Positions 36,901 through 49,553 of a DNA stretch of 64,000 nucleotides are shown piece after piece. The DNA is from Gymnorhina tibicen. Its lineage: Eukaryota; Chordata; Aves; Passeriformes; Artamidae. Position 1 is the stretch's first letter, and every line of letters begins with the position of its first letter. Under the pieces are notes generated by a model, which searched no databases, had not been told where the DNA came from, and saw only the letters and a program-made list of their open reading frames with translations. The translations under genes and the position numbers were made by a program. The stretch lies in NCBI GenBank assembly GCA_013399875.1, contig VXAZ01001045.1, positions 1,160,661-1,224,660 on the forward strand, in the 5' to 3' direction.

Positions 36901-39900
36901 TGTATGAAAGAAATAGAGTATTTTATATGCTGATTACCTCCAAGTACATTCTGTGTGAGACATCATTTTGAAGAAATGTGTGGAGGAGTTTTACAGGATT
37001 TTCAATTATTCTGAATGTAAAAGGGGTGAAAAAAATTACAAAGGGTATAGTATCTATTTGAAATAAGTATAATAAATATATTTTACTGTGCCTGAGTTTA
37101 ACGGCTCAGACTATCACCTCTTATTCCTTTGGATGTTTTGCTAAGCAGAAGACAGTGGAGATGTGGCTGAATTTTTTGGGGGTGGTAAAATGCAATGTAG
37201 AATACTTACATTTAGAGGACTAAGTTCACAATATAATCACTGGAAATTTCTTATGTATTTCAGAAGGAAAATCTCCACATGAGTTGCCTGCTTAAATGTA
37301 TTTAACACAAGACATAAAATTTAAACTTCCAAAAGCAGCAATAAAACCATCAGCTTTCATTTCTAGATAATACTGAATATTTTAAACCCCCTACTCTTTT
37401 TGGAATTATGAACTGCAGTATGAGAATTTGGAAGCAGAAGACTAACTTCATTATTTATAATAATAGCTGAGCACATTATATAACTCCAATGACAAATCAT
37501 TCTCTTTCAATATTTTACTGAAGGGTACCAATGAAGGGAATAGCTAATATAGTGGTTGTTGCAGCACAGGTTTCTCCATTCAGCAGCAACTGTTAATATT
37601 TCTCACACGAAAAGGGCTAAAGAATTAGACATATATGGATTTTTTTTAATTGAAACTCATATTAAAAATATTTTTCAAATAAAAATAGAATTTGTGCATG
37701 TATATGTACATATATTCTTCAACTCATTTCAATTTTTAGTGCTTTTTATTGTCTAACAAAAGACTGCATGTGTCATTTGATAATCTTGATGGACTTAATG
37801 TAGACCTTTTTTTTAAATGACAAATGCAAACTCAAATTCTTTTAAAAAATGAAAAAATATCAACTGTAATGGTTCTTTTACTGTGAACAACTGTCACTTG
37901 AATACCATCTAGGGGAGGTTTGTTTTTGTGAGTGCATACATTGCAGGTGGGTTCTTGAGTGAAACACTAGCATTCTTTTGTGCACCAGTAATCAAATAGT
38001 GATCTCTCTTCACAGTTGGAAGTGCTTACATGGCAAGAATCTAATTTCTAAAGCTTATGAGCTGTGTTTTCTACAAAGATATTTCTTTCTTGATATCTTA
38101 AGTTTATTTTCAACTCCTGAGAATATTAAAAAAATTAAATAATGCAAAGTTAAAAGCTCTACTTAAAAACTCCTTAAAGAGTTAAGAGCTGTATTTAAAA
38201 ACCACAAAAACAAGCACTTGCTCTGATCTCCTGCAGTTTACTGAGGAAATCTAATAATTGAATTATTAACTAAAACCAGATGATGACTACAACAAAGGTA
38301 TTTATCACTTAGCCATCTACGAGTCTCAATTGCATCTTAGACATGTGAATAGGAAGAAAAAAGAATGAGAAAGAACTGCAAACTGCAATGCTTTTAGGTG
38401 TTTGTAATACAAATTATATGTTACTGGAAGATTTAGTTTCTTTGTAGAAACTTCAAATTGTTACTTGAATGCAGAATACCTTTGTTATCATATTTACCTA
38501 TGGTTAGAAAATTTTCTACAGATTAGGGAACTGTTGAAAAATAACATACACAATATTTAGAGTTTGCAGTACCCGAAAAAGACAAGGATTTTATTCCTGC
38601 AGCGGTTTGTCACCACAGAGGTTTTTGAGCTACTAGTTTTTCAAAAATTTTGAAGATCAGGCAACTTAGGTGGCCTGGTGTGAACTTACACTTTGCCATT
38701 ATACTTCCAACTCAAAACTTCCACACACGTGTTTCAGGAGTCTGTGTGTGCTCAGCGGACTATTTCTACAAATATTTTAAAGCATTATGCAACAACTCCA
38801 AGTTACTGGATCGGTACACATCCTCACAGTGACACAGCAGCACTGTTCAGCCCTCCAGAGGCTGGTGCTTTGCTTGGGCAGAAAGTCCTCTGGGACCTGA
38901 ACTGTGGTCTTTGCATAGCACTACAATGCAGTATGTGACATACCAGTGTGGTCAGAGTTAGCTTTGTCTCACTATACAACTCAGGGTATATCATCACTTC
39001 TTAGAGCTTTTTGAGGTAAAATTTGTCTTGTGGTTTGAAAAGTGAGAGCAGTTTTGTGTTTGTGGAAGAGACTTGTAAAATACGTTTCTCTTTAATGCTC
39101 TGTTTGAGACCTTGTGATAGTTATTGCTGTCACAACCACACTCTTACGTGTGATTTATAATTTTCCAGTAGCAGCTACCAGCTATTGTCAGAATTTCCTC
39201 CCAAAATAATGTGTCCAATAGACTGCCGTCAAGTATGAGACAACAAGTATGAGACTTCGATATGTGGACTGACTTCTGCAGTTTACTGAGCTCATGAGAA
39301 CTTTTATTGACTTCAAAGGGCTATGGATCAATCTCTTAGTTTCTGCTCAAAGCAACTGTAGCCTTTCTTCAATTTTTAACACTGAAATAGTAAAAGGCCA
39401 AACTATTCATAGCTCGTTCACTCATGAATATCTTTATTCTTCCAATTAACAGCAGGGTAGAGAAAAGCAATTGACTTCTCAACCAGATAAATGGAAAGAG
39501 TAGAGATATTGTACTCATGACAATCATAAATTTGGAGTTGTTATGACCTGTAATCAACAGCATATGATATAACCTATTGCTACTGCAGGCAGGAGATCTA
39601 AAGATGACTGACAGCCTAGAGCAAGTAAGATCTAGCTAAAAACAGAATGTTCTAAATACAGAACAATGACTCTATATATAGCCCTACAGTGAGAGAAAGC
39701 TTTTCATTTCTTCTTTTGATGGAAGATAAGAGAGGATTTATTTGACTTTTGGGAAGCCTTAGAATCTTCAGCAAATATTCCAAGACACTGGAATCATTTT
39801 AGGCAGCTTACCCAGTTCGTGTAATGGAGTTTAGATAAATTTACCAACATATTGATTTTCTGCAGTGGGGAAATGTGAAGGATCTTATTATTATTGTGTT

Positions 39901-41825
39901 TGTTATTTCCTTGTTCAAGTAATTATTCTACACTGTCCGATGCTAATTTTAGAGAATTCTAAACATAATAGATTCAGTTAGTACTTGCAGTGGTTGATTA
40001 GCTGAGGATTGAGATAATCCATTGTCATGCATTAATGCTTCTCTTGTGGGTATTTCAGTGACCTCTCATAACTCTTAACCTTTATCTAACATTTGGTACA
40101 TGGTTCATTCAGCACAATAAAACTATAATGAATGATTAAGTTGTAATTAATGAATTTAACTTTTTGCATTTGACTCAGTTCTTAGTATAAGCATTAAACA
40201 AACTGCATTTGTTGCACAAATGTCCTTTGAATGCCTTAAACAATCAAAAGGATTTAGGGCTACAGTCTTACCTTCTGTATATGGTTTGACTTTGGTTTTC
40301 TGTTGATTGTTTTGTGGTCTTCACAGACTATTTGAAGTTACAGGAAAAGCAAAAAAACCCGAAACTCCTACAATGCCAAATACATTTACCACACCATCTG
40401 TAAAACACCTTAAGTCAAAATTTCAAGACTCAATACGGCCTATTGCTGCTTGCCCCAGTTGTAGAGGGAACCTAGTTTAGTTTTCTGTCCAGAAAAATCC
40501 ATTTCAACCCATGTCACTGCCTCTTTTGTTTCTAGAGATCAGGAATTGGGTTGATCATGAGGCTCCTGCCAAGACAGGATCCCTTCTCTTGTAATCTTCT
40601 CATGCACTCCCAACATAATAGTAAAGCTGGTAGTGGGTGCCATCATTGCTCTTCTGTCACATTTTATCCTTAAAAAAGGAAACGCATTTTAAAATATTTG
40701 CTTTTTTTATATACTTTGATTTTGGTAAATTGCCAAAACTTCCCTGAGAAGGGAACACTGATAGTTTTAAGTGCAGCCCGGATAAACTAGGATGGAATTT
40801 AATTAGAGGAAGAAAGGTTTCCAGTGACTTTTCTCCTCATTGAATTTGAGGGAAGAGGAATTGGAACCTTAGATGTAAGTTCTCTGTAATTTTCTCTTGT
40901 TGCTCTTTGTTACCAAAGTAAATTCTGGCTGTATTTAGACTGAAAACCTGGGGTAAGATTTGAAAGAGTTGGGGAAAAAAGACCCAGGTCGAGCCATGAT
41001 CTGGAACAGCTTGGTAGTTACTTTCATGCCTCTCTTTCTGTTTATTCCTACTTTTAGAGTTATTTTATTGGTTGAAAAGGAACCCCACATACACAAAAAT
41101 GAAGAGAATTGTGGTTTTATTAGGAGGCCTTGTGATGCAGACAACTGTGGGAATGAAGGTAATAGAGATAGAGCCATTAGGATGCAAGCTTAGATGGGCT
41201 CTCATAAACCTCATGTGAAAGTCTTGCAGGTATCAGATATGTTTGTGTTAGCTCACAAGGTTGCGGTTGCCAGACAGAGACTTAAGTGTTTTTTTGTCTT
41301 CTTGGCAGGAAGGCTAAAAGAAGTGTAAAGGTATCTACATCCCATTTCATGTCATTAAGTTTTTTGTGGTGCTGGAAGAAGATGGAGTTGTTTCTTTTCT
41401 GTTGTTCTGACCCTGTGACTTTCTATTGGTAGGCAGTTGATTCTGTATAATGATTTAAAACAATTAGGAAGAGTTAAAATTTCTTCCCTTGTTTCTTGAG
41501 GATAGAATAAGGCCTGGGGACATAGGACTGTAGCAACCCCTGTTCTATTTGACTTGAATCAGGCTTTTGCTCAGTTTTCACAAAAGATATTCACTTGAGA
41601 TGTCAGAGATTATAGTTCAAGCTGTTCTTTAGTTGCTAATATTAAATGACACTGCTCCATAAGGAGAAATAATGAGCTGAGTAATTGATCAAGTGATTCA
41701 CTGGCATGAATTAGACATAACCAAACACTGAACATCTGCTATAACCTTTGCAACTGGAGTCTAGCTTGAGTCATTCATGTTGATGGCGTATTCTGTCTTG
41801 AAAAACATATATGTATTTACAGATC
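33966..41825. other. Non-coding AT-rich DNA, probable intron
   Basis: No exon or mobile element was recognised in nearly 8 kb. A T run precedes CTGCAG at about 35779-35796, resembling a splice acceptor, but no credible exon follows. A small duplicated CAAGTATGAGAC motif occurs near 39229-39255. Open frames are short and compositionally random. Confidence 0.55.
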
Positions 41826-41828
41826 ATG

Positions 41829-42105
41829 GAAGAATAGCATAATTGACTGAGGTTGGAAGGGACCTATGCAAAAGGTTCTCAAATCTTACACTCAAGCAGA
41901 GACACTTACAGCTGATTGTCCAGGACCATGTCCAGACAGTGTTTGAGTATCTCCAAGGAGGTAGATCCTACAACCTCTCAGAGTAACCTGTGCCAGTGTT
42001 TGATCACCGTCACAGCTGAAAAGTGTTTCCTGATATTCAGAGGAAAATTCCTGTGTTCGTTTGTGCCCGTTGTTTCTGGTCCTGTTACTGAGCGCCATTC
42101 AACAC
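41829..42105 (-). mobile_element. CR1 LINE 3' fragment
   Basis: In minus orientation the block matches a CR1 3' UTR and end of ORF2. On the plus strand its landmarks are ATTGACTGAGGTTGGAAGGGACC near the CR1 3' end, CAGGACCATGTCCAGACAG, TATCTCCAAGGAGGTAGATC, and GTGTTTCCTGATATTCAGAG. The terminal octamer repeats are degraded and the 5' part is missing. Confidence 0.85.
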
Positions 42106-43535
42106 CTGAAATTTTGAATTAAGAAAAGATGAGATTTATAGAGAAATCTGTTTAATCAATATTTTAATGCTTCTATTCACACTGATTGTTTTTAAAAGCT
42201 GCTAAATTCATCTTATCAGACTTCTGTTGTACTTTGGGTTTGTTTGTCTCTACTGCCCAGCTTCATCACAGGTTGCTTCTTGTGAAAATACTGTTCATTC
42301 TTTTTCATCAATCATATTGAGACAGGTAAGGAAGTTGGAAAAACACATTTCTTGCAGCTTAAATCATGCGAGTTTTAGTCCATAGATCAGTGTAGAATGT
42401 GGTTGTATCTGCCCCTAGCTTCTGATGATAATCTCTACAAAGGTAAATACTGCTCAGAATAAACAAATTATTAACTACCTTCTGGAAGGAGAAGGGACAA
42501 CGACAGGCGAGGAGACATAATATCAAGGTAAACAAAAGCGTAAATGTCTAAATGATCCGAGACTGTAGTCCAGTGATGACACAGGGAGACATTTATTTTT
42601 ACCTGATCATTTAATGCAAAATGCAGAATGACTGAACTAGTAACCCTCATTGCTCTTTCTTTATATAATGCCTTCTACTATGAAGATAGCCATTCTTACT
42701 TTATTTCATTTGTGATTGCTAAATTTTAAGACATATTCTTGTGTTAAAGTTTCAGTTAGGTAATCTCAAAGTTTAGCAAGGTTTATAAACAGAGTTACCA
42801 TCACTCATTTTACTAATAAATATACTGAGATAAAATGCTGAGTTTCTGGATGCAGAAGACGATTTCATAAGGGGCTGAAACCAAAGTAGTGAACTTTACA
42901 CTGATAGCTTGCTAGCAACAAATGTTCTGAGCATTACCTCCTAAGAAAAAATAGATAGAACCTATTTCTATCTATAACAACAGATTTATCTACCAATTAG
43001 ACTATTTGAGAGGCAGTACTTCTGTGGCAGGCATAAGTGCTAAGAAGGTGGCTCAATCATGTAAAAAAGAGTGAAGATAAGTTATAATAAAAAATGAAAG
43101 CTTCTCCAGATAAGAGGAATAGACAAGAGTAAGACTCAGGTCTCGTGGAGTCAGCAATTTTGAGTACTTGTTGGAGTTAAGGAATTTAGTGCTTAGATGT
43201 ATTTCAAATGTCTTAGTCTGGGTGGAGACACAGGAAATAGAGGACTGTTATTAAAAAATCAGCGGTAACTAGTTTCCTTTCTTAAGAGATTGTGTGAGTT
43301 TATTCTGCTGCAGTGTTTGGTGTGGGTTTATCTTCATGTGTTTGCTTTAATCCACATAGTTTTCACGATGGTGGCTAGGGAAAGATATATCATGGGCTTA
43401 GGAGATGCAGATTTTGGTGATTATGCTATGGATGGAATGACACCTGCTGAAAGAAGGATATGGTCCTCATTTGCCTGTCATCACGGGTCTGGTCACAGTA
43501 GGGTTTTTGCCTTGTGAACATTTCACTTGCAGTTC
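42106..43535. other. Non-coding DNA
   Basis: No coding or repeat element was recognised. It contains the perfect inverted repeat at 42951-42975. Confidence 0.55.
42951..42975. repeat. Perfect 10-bp inverted repeat
   Basis: ATAGATAGAA (42951-42960) pairs exactly with TTCTATCTAT (42966-42975) around a 5-base loop. It sits in AT-rich DNA and could be chance. Confidence 0.85.
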
Positions 43536-43539
43536 TCAA

Positions 43540-44050
43540 CTTGGTAACATGGTGTCACGGCAGCACAGGATCCAAACAGGTCAGCGGCTCCGCATGGAGA
43601 GCAGCAGGGCAGGGCCTGTCAGCCAGGACCTGTCCCCCCGGTCAGGAGCAGGGCAGCCAAGGGCACCGGGGCAGCTTCAGCCCCGGGCATCGGGAACCTC
43701 TCTGGCGGGTCGAGGCCAGGCTGGGCCCGGCTCACAGGGGCCATGGCGGGGCCGGGCCGGGCCGTGGGGAGCTGTGCCCGGCTCAGCGGGGCCATGGCGG
43801 GGCCGGGCCGGGCCGTGGGGAGCTGTGCCCGGCTCAGCGGGGCCGTGGCGGGGCCGGCCGTGGGGAGCTGTGCCCGGCTCAGCGGGGCCATGGCGGGGCC
43901 GGGCCGGGCCGTGGGGAGCTGTGCCCGGCTCAGCGGGGCCATGGCGGGGCCGGGCCGGGCCGTGGGGAGCTGGGGACCGGCCCTGCTGCGGCACCGCCGG
44001 GCTGGGGCTGACGGGGGGTCCTGGGCCCCGGGCGAGTCAGGACTGGTGAT
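43540..44050. other. Isolated GC-rich island with minisatellite core
   Basis: About 500 bases of GC-rich sequence stand alone in AT-rich DNA, without CCAAT or splice signals that would mark a gene. The first 200 bases are unique sequence rich in GGGCAG and CAGG words; the rest is the 51-bp repeat. Open frames of 100-190 codons cover it on both strands only because the repeat period is a multiple of three and contains no stop. Origin unknown: an expanded minisatellite or a piece of a GC-rich LTR. Confidence 0.7.
43739..43972 (+). repeat. 51-bp GC-rich minisatellite, five copies
   Basis: The unit beginning CCATGGCGGGGCCGGGCC starts at 43741, 43792, 43843, 43888 and 43939. Spacings are 51, 51, 45 and 51; the third copy has lost one 6-bp GGGCCG step and carries GTGG for ATGG. 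Each full unit contains four G runs with short spacers, fitting a G-quadruplex pattern. The last copy breaks off near 43972. The deduced 17-residue unit MAGPGRAVGSCARLSGA repeats in one frame, but no protein evidence exists. Confidence 0.95.
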
Positions 44051-44059
44051 GTCCTCAGA

Positions 44060-44990
44060 GACGTGCTACGTTGAAAGGCTTTTTGAAAATGTTCGTTCTG
44101 GAGATGCAGTATAGATGGGTCACATTCTGTGAAATGTGTTACATGACATTTTAGTTTCATTCAGAAGAACTGGGAAATACCATGGAGGTGAAAATGAGTA
44201 AGAGCTCAGTTTCCAAGAGAAGGAAGTCTCAGAACCTCTGTTGCTGTCAGTCGGGCCCTTTGCTTTGTATCCTTGGTAACTTCCAGTTACATCAACACTG
44301 AACTGGAATGGCCTCCCTGTGCATGTTCTATCCATCGGAAATGTATTTCAATAGTACAGGAATGGAAGTTTATGCAGCTAGATAGGCAGCTCCCTAAGTG
44401 CAGACAGGTTCTGATGCACTGATTTCAGTTTGATAGCTGGGATTGCAGTGTCCCTTACCTTACACTGCATTTTTATGGGGTGTGTGAAAACCAGCTCAGT
44501 CGCTTAACCAGCAATGATAGTATCTGACACATCATCTATGGAAAGATGAAAACTTTTCCACTTATGAGAGGGCTTTCATGTATGAGTTTTTATTGAATGA
44601 ATTTTTAGTTATTCCAGTCTTTCTGGCTGTGAAAATTTTAGGAGAATTTTTTCCTGAATCACCTAGTCTCTTAAAAAAAATCATAAGGGAGAAAGACAGA
44701 TATATTTATCAGAGTTTGCTCATACATAGGCATATATAATTTTATCAAAGGTAATTGCTTTACCAGTAATAACTTCGAAGTGACAGAGGTAATTAACATT
44801 ACCTTGAGCATAGCAAGAGCCTTGCTATAATAGCTCTTCAAGTGCCTTTTCGTAAATTTCTTGCTGTTAGTTTCAGAAACAGAAATAATATTAAAAGTCC
44901 CAAGGAGACTTAACTAGATACTTGAAGTGAGGACCAAAAGATGATCTGAACTGCATGACACTGGGTGGATTATTCTGTCTTCTATTCATT
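44060..44990. other. Non-coding DNA
   Basis: No gene or repeat recognised between the minisatellite and the Lys/Glu-rich remnant. Confidence 0.5.
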
Positions 44991-44994
44991 TTAT

Positions 44995-45615
44995 TCCCTA
45001 TCTACAATCTCTGAATGCTGTACCTTGACAAGTTTGAGGGCTATTATGTGGAACTCTTGCTGTTCCATCTGATCTTTAATTTCAGTATGTCTCAGCATGG
45101 TCTTGAAGCTCTCTTTGGATTTTGTTTCTTTGACTTCAGTTTTGTCCTTAGTCTTTTTTTTTAAATTCAGATTGATCTTTTCCCCTCTGATTTCTGCCGT
45201 CTTTCTCCTTTAGCTGTACCTCATCCTCCTTTTCCTCCTCCTCCTTAATCTCAGGCCTGGCCTTTCTCTTATCCGTGGCTTGAGATTCAACCTTTTCTTT
45301 TGACACAGGGCTGGCACCCTCCCCTTCTCTTTGACCTTAGACTTAGCATTTCTTATGTCCTCTGGTTTTTCTATGTCTTGTTCTACATGCCTTTTTGTCA
45401 TTGTTACTTTCTGGCCTGGAGTTTCCCTAAGGGGATTTATCATTCCATTTGCCATTCAGAATTTTTTAACACAGCAAATTACTCTCTTCTGCATCTTCAG
45501 CATTTCTGTGGTCTTGTGTTGCTTTTTTTGGCTTAGGCTTCATGAGTTTAATTCTTCCTGACTTCTCATAGCACTTTGCAAATTCTTCAGAAGATTTGTT
45601 TTGTTTTGATTCAAA
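44995..45615 (-). pseudogene. Frameshifted Lys/Glu-rich coding remnant, unidentified
   Basis: Four open segments follow one another on the minus strand, each continuing roughly where the last stops but in another frame. The first (about 45466-45615) contains SSEEFAKCYEKSGRIKLMKP. The second (about 45310-45445) contains RHVEQDIEKPEDIRNAKS. The third (about 45150-45312) contains KEKVESQATDKRKARPEIKE and a run of Glu. The fourth (about 44995-45160) contains KTKDKTEVKETKSKE and MEQQEFHIIALKLVKV. Composition is highly charged and quite unlike chance frames elsewhere in the window. This suggests a decayed exon or retrocopy of a KEKE-type nuclear or structural protein. No flanking poly-A or parent gene was recognised, and purine-rich DNA could mimic this composition. 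Confidence 0.35.
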
Positions 45616-45639
45616 GCGAGTCTAACGTCTTTGTTTCCA

Positions 45640-46075
45640 GCCTGCTTGTTGTATTTTGGGTTTGTTTTGTTGTTGGGGTTTTTTTAGTTGTTTTTAGATT
45701 TGGTTTGGTCTTTTTTCCCATCAGCCTGGTTTATTTTTTTCCTGCAACTTTTCAGGTTTTGACCTGTAGTATTAATTATTAGGTTTGTTTGGAACCTCAT
45801 TGCACCAATATTGTCATCCTTTCAATCCTTTGTTTTGTAATGAAATGTGTATTATATTCTATTCAAATATTTACCTTCATTTATTCTCCTGAGGAGGAGG
45901 AGTTTTAAATCTTTTTTATCTGCTATATCACACATGATATCTTTTTTTTGATAGGTGGTTCAGGATGTTTCTGATGTAGCCCAGATGAGAAATTAACCTG
46001 TGTTTTGCCAGTTGTATTAGCAAAAATTCATATCCAAATAATTTTGAAGGCAGGATTTCTCAAGAAATGTTAGTA
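45640..46075. other. T-rich low-complexity non-coding DNA
   Basis: GT- and T-rich sequence with repeated TTTGG words; the Phe/Val-rich frame at 45576-45782 is a product of this. No gene seen. Confidence 0.6.
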
Positions 46076-46079
46076 CTTT

Positions 46080-46930
46080 ATGGAAAAAGTAAGCATCACT
46101 GCAAATTCACATCACTTGTTCCTAGCTGCCATCATGCCTTACACACAGCTTCATTTCTCCTCTCCATCTGCATCCTGTGGAGATGGCCTCAGCCTTTCCA
46201 TTCCTGTGTTACTGCTCCTTAGCTGCTGCCGTTGTATCTTTGGTAGCAGCCCATTTTCTCTGAAGAGCAGTCTCTGTTTATTGTTTGTGTTAGGCTGTTC
46301 TGCCTACTTCCTCTGTTCATCTTTGGTCTCTGCTACACTTTTTCCTACCCTTAGACCTTGCCAAGATTCATACATTCCTAATCTTTCTGTTTCTTGTAGT
46401 TTTCCTCTGAAGCCACCCACCTGTTTTGTGGGATATTTTAGTTATTCGTGGCTGAGGATACAGTCCCTCATCTCTGGCTTCAGAGGAGTGTCAATCTTTT
46501 TTCCCTGCTTTCTCTGACTATTGCTGCCACAAGGGCATCCTTATGGGACAGGCAGAAATCAAGACTAGAGGTACAGAAAGGTTCAGAGGTTCAACTATTT
46601 AAAACAGAAATAGATGAGCAGAGAATCATGAGGAATGTATATAAGAGGGAGCAAGAAGAAACACAGGATTCACATCTCTTTGTGATCTGCTTGAAAATAA
46701 GGACTGTAATTCAGAATATGTACATTGAGAGGGATGTGGCACGTGTATGGATGATAGGCTTCCTGTCTTCTGGTGTGCTGCTTTCAATAAAATTTGCAAA
46801 ACAGGTCTGCAAAATGGGAGGCTTTTTCTGGGTGAATTTCCTCCCTTTAGACAAAGAGAGAGAGTTACTTACTACCTATTCAGCAAAGGAAAAGTTACAT
46901 TTCACTGCCTTTGCCTTATTTGATAATTAA
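46080..46930 (+). other. Two overlapping unrecognised open frames (145 and 160 codons)
   Basis: A 145-codon frame (46080-46517) rich in Ser, Leu, Phe and Cys overlaps a 160-codon frame (46448-46930) of more balanced composition that includes a Lys/Glu/Arg-rich middle and a hydrophobic C-terminal third. They are among the longest frames in the window outside repeats and the gap. No domain, splice context or conserved motif was recognised, and chance is the simplest explanation. Listed so that they can be tested. Confidence 0.15.
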
Positions 46931-46934
46931 TTAT

Positions 46935-47400
46935 ATTTGGTTCAAGTAAAGAAATTTACCATTCACCACCACTCATTTCTTAGATATCTCAAAATCAACA
47001 TTACCTCAGCTGGTATATGTGCAGAGTGGGCTGTTTGTTTTCTAATTTGAAGCCCACACCCTTTGACTCATGAAGATTAATAAGTCTTCTACAATTCAGG
47101 ATGCCTTTTTTCCCCCACTAAAATACAAAGGAAGCCTATGGTCATATTTAGTTATTTTGCTTTCATATACTCTAATTAGAGGAAGAAATTATTTCATTTG
47201 CCTATGTCTGATACTCCTCTAGCTGGTCTGTGTCCTGCTGTGAGATCTACCTCTAGCTAGCTTTCCTCTTTGGAACAGCACCTTCCTCCCAAACTGTCCA
47301 GGCAATAAAGAGTTGAAATAGCAAAATTTGCTTATTTGATATTCTGATTTCTGGACTATTGGTACTGAGGGACTATCACAGAACTGTCTGCATGCATTTA
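46935..47400. other. Non-coding DNA
   Basis: No feature recognised. Confidence 0.5.
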
Positions 47401-47405
47401 CCTAT

Positions 47406-47505
47406 GCTCTCAGGCACATGGTGTGATTCTTGGGTTGTCCTTCACGGGACCAGGAGTTCGACTTGATGATCTTGATGGGTCCCTTCCAACTCAGCATATT
47501 CTATT
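47406..47505 (+). mobile_element. CR1 LINE 3' tail
   Basis: About 100 bases match the last part of a CR1: GTGTGATTCTTGGGTTGTCC, then AGTTCGACTTGATGATCTTG, GGGTCCCTTCCAACTCAGC and a decayed ATATTCTATTA end. It is a very short, 5'-truncated insertion in plus orientation. The same tail type is seen on the SINE at 15847-15993, so a truncated SINE is an alternative; no tRNA head is visible. Confidence 0.85.
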
Positions 47506-48748
47506 ACTCATTGTTTCATCACTGACTTTCTGTTTATAGTTAAAAAGATTCAATAATTTAATTGCTGTGAAATACAATTGCTGTCACTACATATGAAATT
47601 TTTCAATTTAACAGTGGGGGGAGCTTATTGTGAAAATTTTCAAAAGAAAGAACTTGGTATGAAAGTGAATTGAAAGGGAAAAGTGTATAAACACTGTAAA
47701 GGTTACAGATTTAAAGAGCTATTTAAAGATGTTAAGATTGAACTCAAAAGGGTGCATTTTCTTAGAGAGACTTCATGAACCTATCTGCTCAGACAGAAGT
47801 TAATTGCAATAGTCCAGTAATTGAATTGAATAAATTTGAGCATCAAAGAATAAACAAATGTTTTTAGTTTATATCTTGGTATTGCAAGGAGCTGCCAGGG
47901 GTTTTGGGGATAGCTGGAGACAGTGGGTCATCATGTTCAAAACAAAACAGAATTTTTTATGAGACAGAGATTTTATTTCTCAAGTAGACTAACTGTACAT
48001 AATGGCAGAATGTCACTATTAATGGGTTCTTGTTGTACCACCTATAAAATCAGAGACACTTTTGTTAATTCTGAGAAACTACTCAAGTAAGTAAGCTTCA
48101 ACTGGGTAACATTAAAACTAGGGCCATTATAGCACCATCAGATTTAAGTCACAAATGCATCTGTGAGATGATGAGCAAACCTGTTGAAGATTTAAGAAAA
48201 ATATGCTTATAGGGACTGCCAGATTCCCATAATATTTTTTTTAAAATTTTGTAGTTATGAGGAAATCAGTTGTCACAGATATGAAGACAAAATAGCTCTT
48301 TAAAAAATTGAAAAAAGTGTGTAGCCGATGCCTCTATTTTGTCTTAGAATTGAACTGCTAGTCTTTTAATGTGTGCCCATGCTTCCTGATAGAAAGGAAG
48401 TGCAGTATTTGCTGTTGCTTTTTTGAAAGCAATTGACTATTGCAGAGATAAAGTCTAAACATGATCTGTAAATGGACATTGTGTTTTACTAAAATATATA
48501 AAGTTTCAATTATAACCTAGTCATCTACAATCAAATTCAGTCTTCCAAGGACAACTAGAAGACAGTGTCTAAGATAATGAAGTGAAGGTGAAAAGGATAA
48601 ACACATAGGTACAGACGTAAACTTGGAAAACCTAGTTCAAAAATAGTACTTTCTTAATTCATTTTTATGCTTTAAAGCTGGAGACTATTTTGGTACCATG
48701 GAGAGACAGTAAATGCAGTCCCTGTGTTTACAAGTAAAGCTGAATTCT

Positions 48749-48797
48749 CTCCTCTCCTCTCTTCTCTCTTCTAGTCTCTTCTCTTTTCTCTTCCTGT
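48749..48797 (+). repeat. CTCTT/CTCCT pyrimidine simple repeat
   Basis: Nearly pure C and T in imperfect five-base units over about 50 bases. Confidence 0.85.
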
Positions 48798-49528
48798 AGC
48801 AGTAATTAAGCTATAAAGGATGCTGAAATAAAGAAATGCAGGTTTAAAATAACTGAGTAGTGAAGCTGTGTTAGCCTTAGCGGATTTTCACTGCCATTCA
48901 CAGCCATTCCTTAAATCTTTCCTTATTTCTTATACCCTAGGTTTAATCACATACTACTGTTGGAGAATTGGAATGACTGTCAAAGTCTATATGAGCAGTG
49001 AAATCTCCAGTAAAAGTGCCACTGTCATGTGAATAGATTTAAGACATTACCATAGCTTGGAATAAAAATTGTCCTAAACTTCAACATCTGATTCCTCAAT
49101 GGGTGTGTATGAAAAGCCTCAGTGTTGCCAGGCTTCCCCTGCAGCAAGTGTCCAGATGGACACTTTGACAGTTTAGCTAGGGTGTTTCACACATTCCTTA
49201 TTCTTAAGGAATTCTGCTTTTCTTCATATTTCAGAATTTCTCCTTTTCAGAGGTGCATTCACATAGCCATCCACTGGTACTTATTTCCAACCTATAAAGA
49301 TAATCACTGTGTTTACACAGAATTGAGGCCTGTGTTTGCTGCTGTTACAATGAATTGCACTTACAGGGAGTGGTTTGGCTATAGAGAGTAAAACCATTCA
49401 TGAGGATGTATTCACTGTGATTCAAATTGCAGAATCTACAATCTGTGTGCTGATCAACTTAATGAAAATAAGAATAAATGATAAGAAGTGCCTTTAAGAG
49501 CAATACAGAGAAAAATAGAGCACATGTT

Positions 49529-49553
49529 TCCCCTGCAAAATGTGTGCAGGGGA
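49529..49553. repeat. Perfect 9-bp inverted repeat
   Basis: TCCCCTGCA (49529-49537) pairs with TGCAGGGGA (49545-49553) across a 7-base loop. It is GC-richer than its surroundings. No function inferred. Confidence 0.8.

Noticed and set aside
43471..44160. Repeat protein encoded by the 51-bp minisatellite
   Set aside because: Frames are open on both strands because the period is a multiple of three; no promoter, splice sites or flanking coding sequence.
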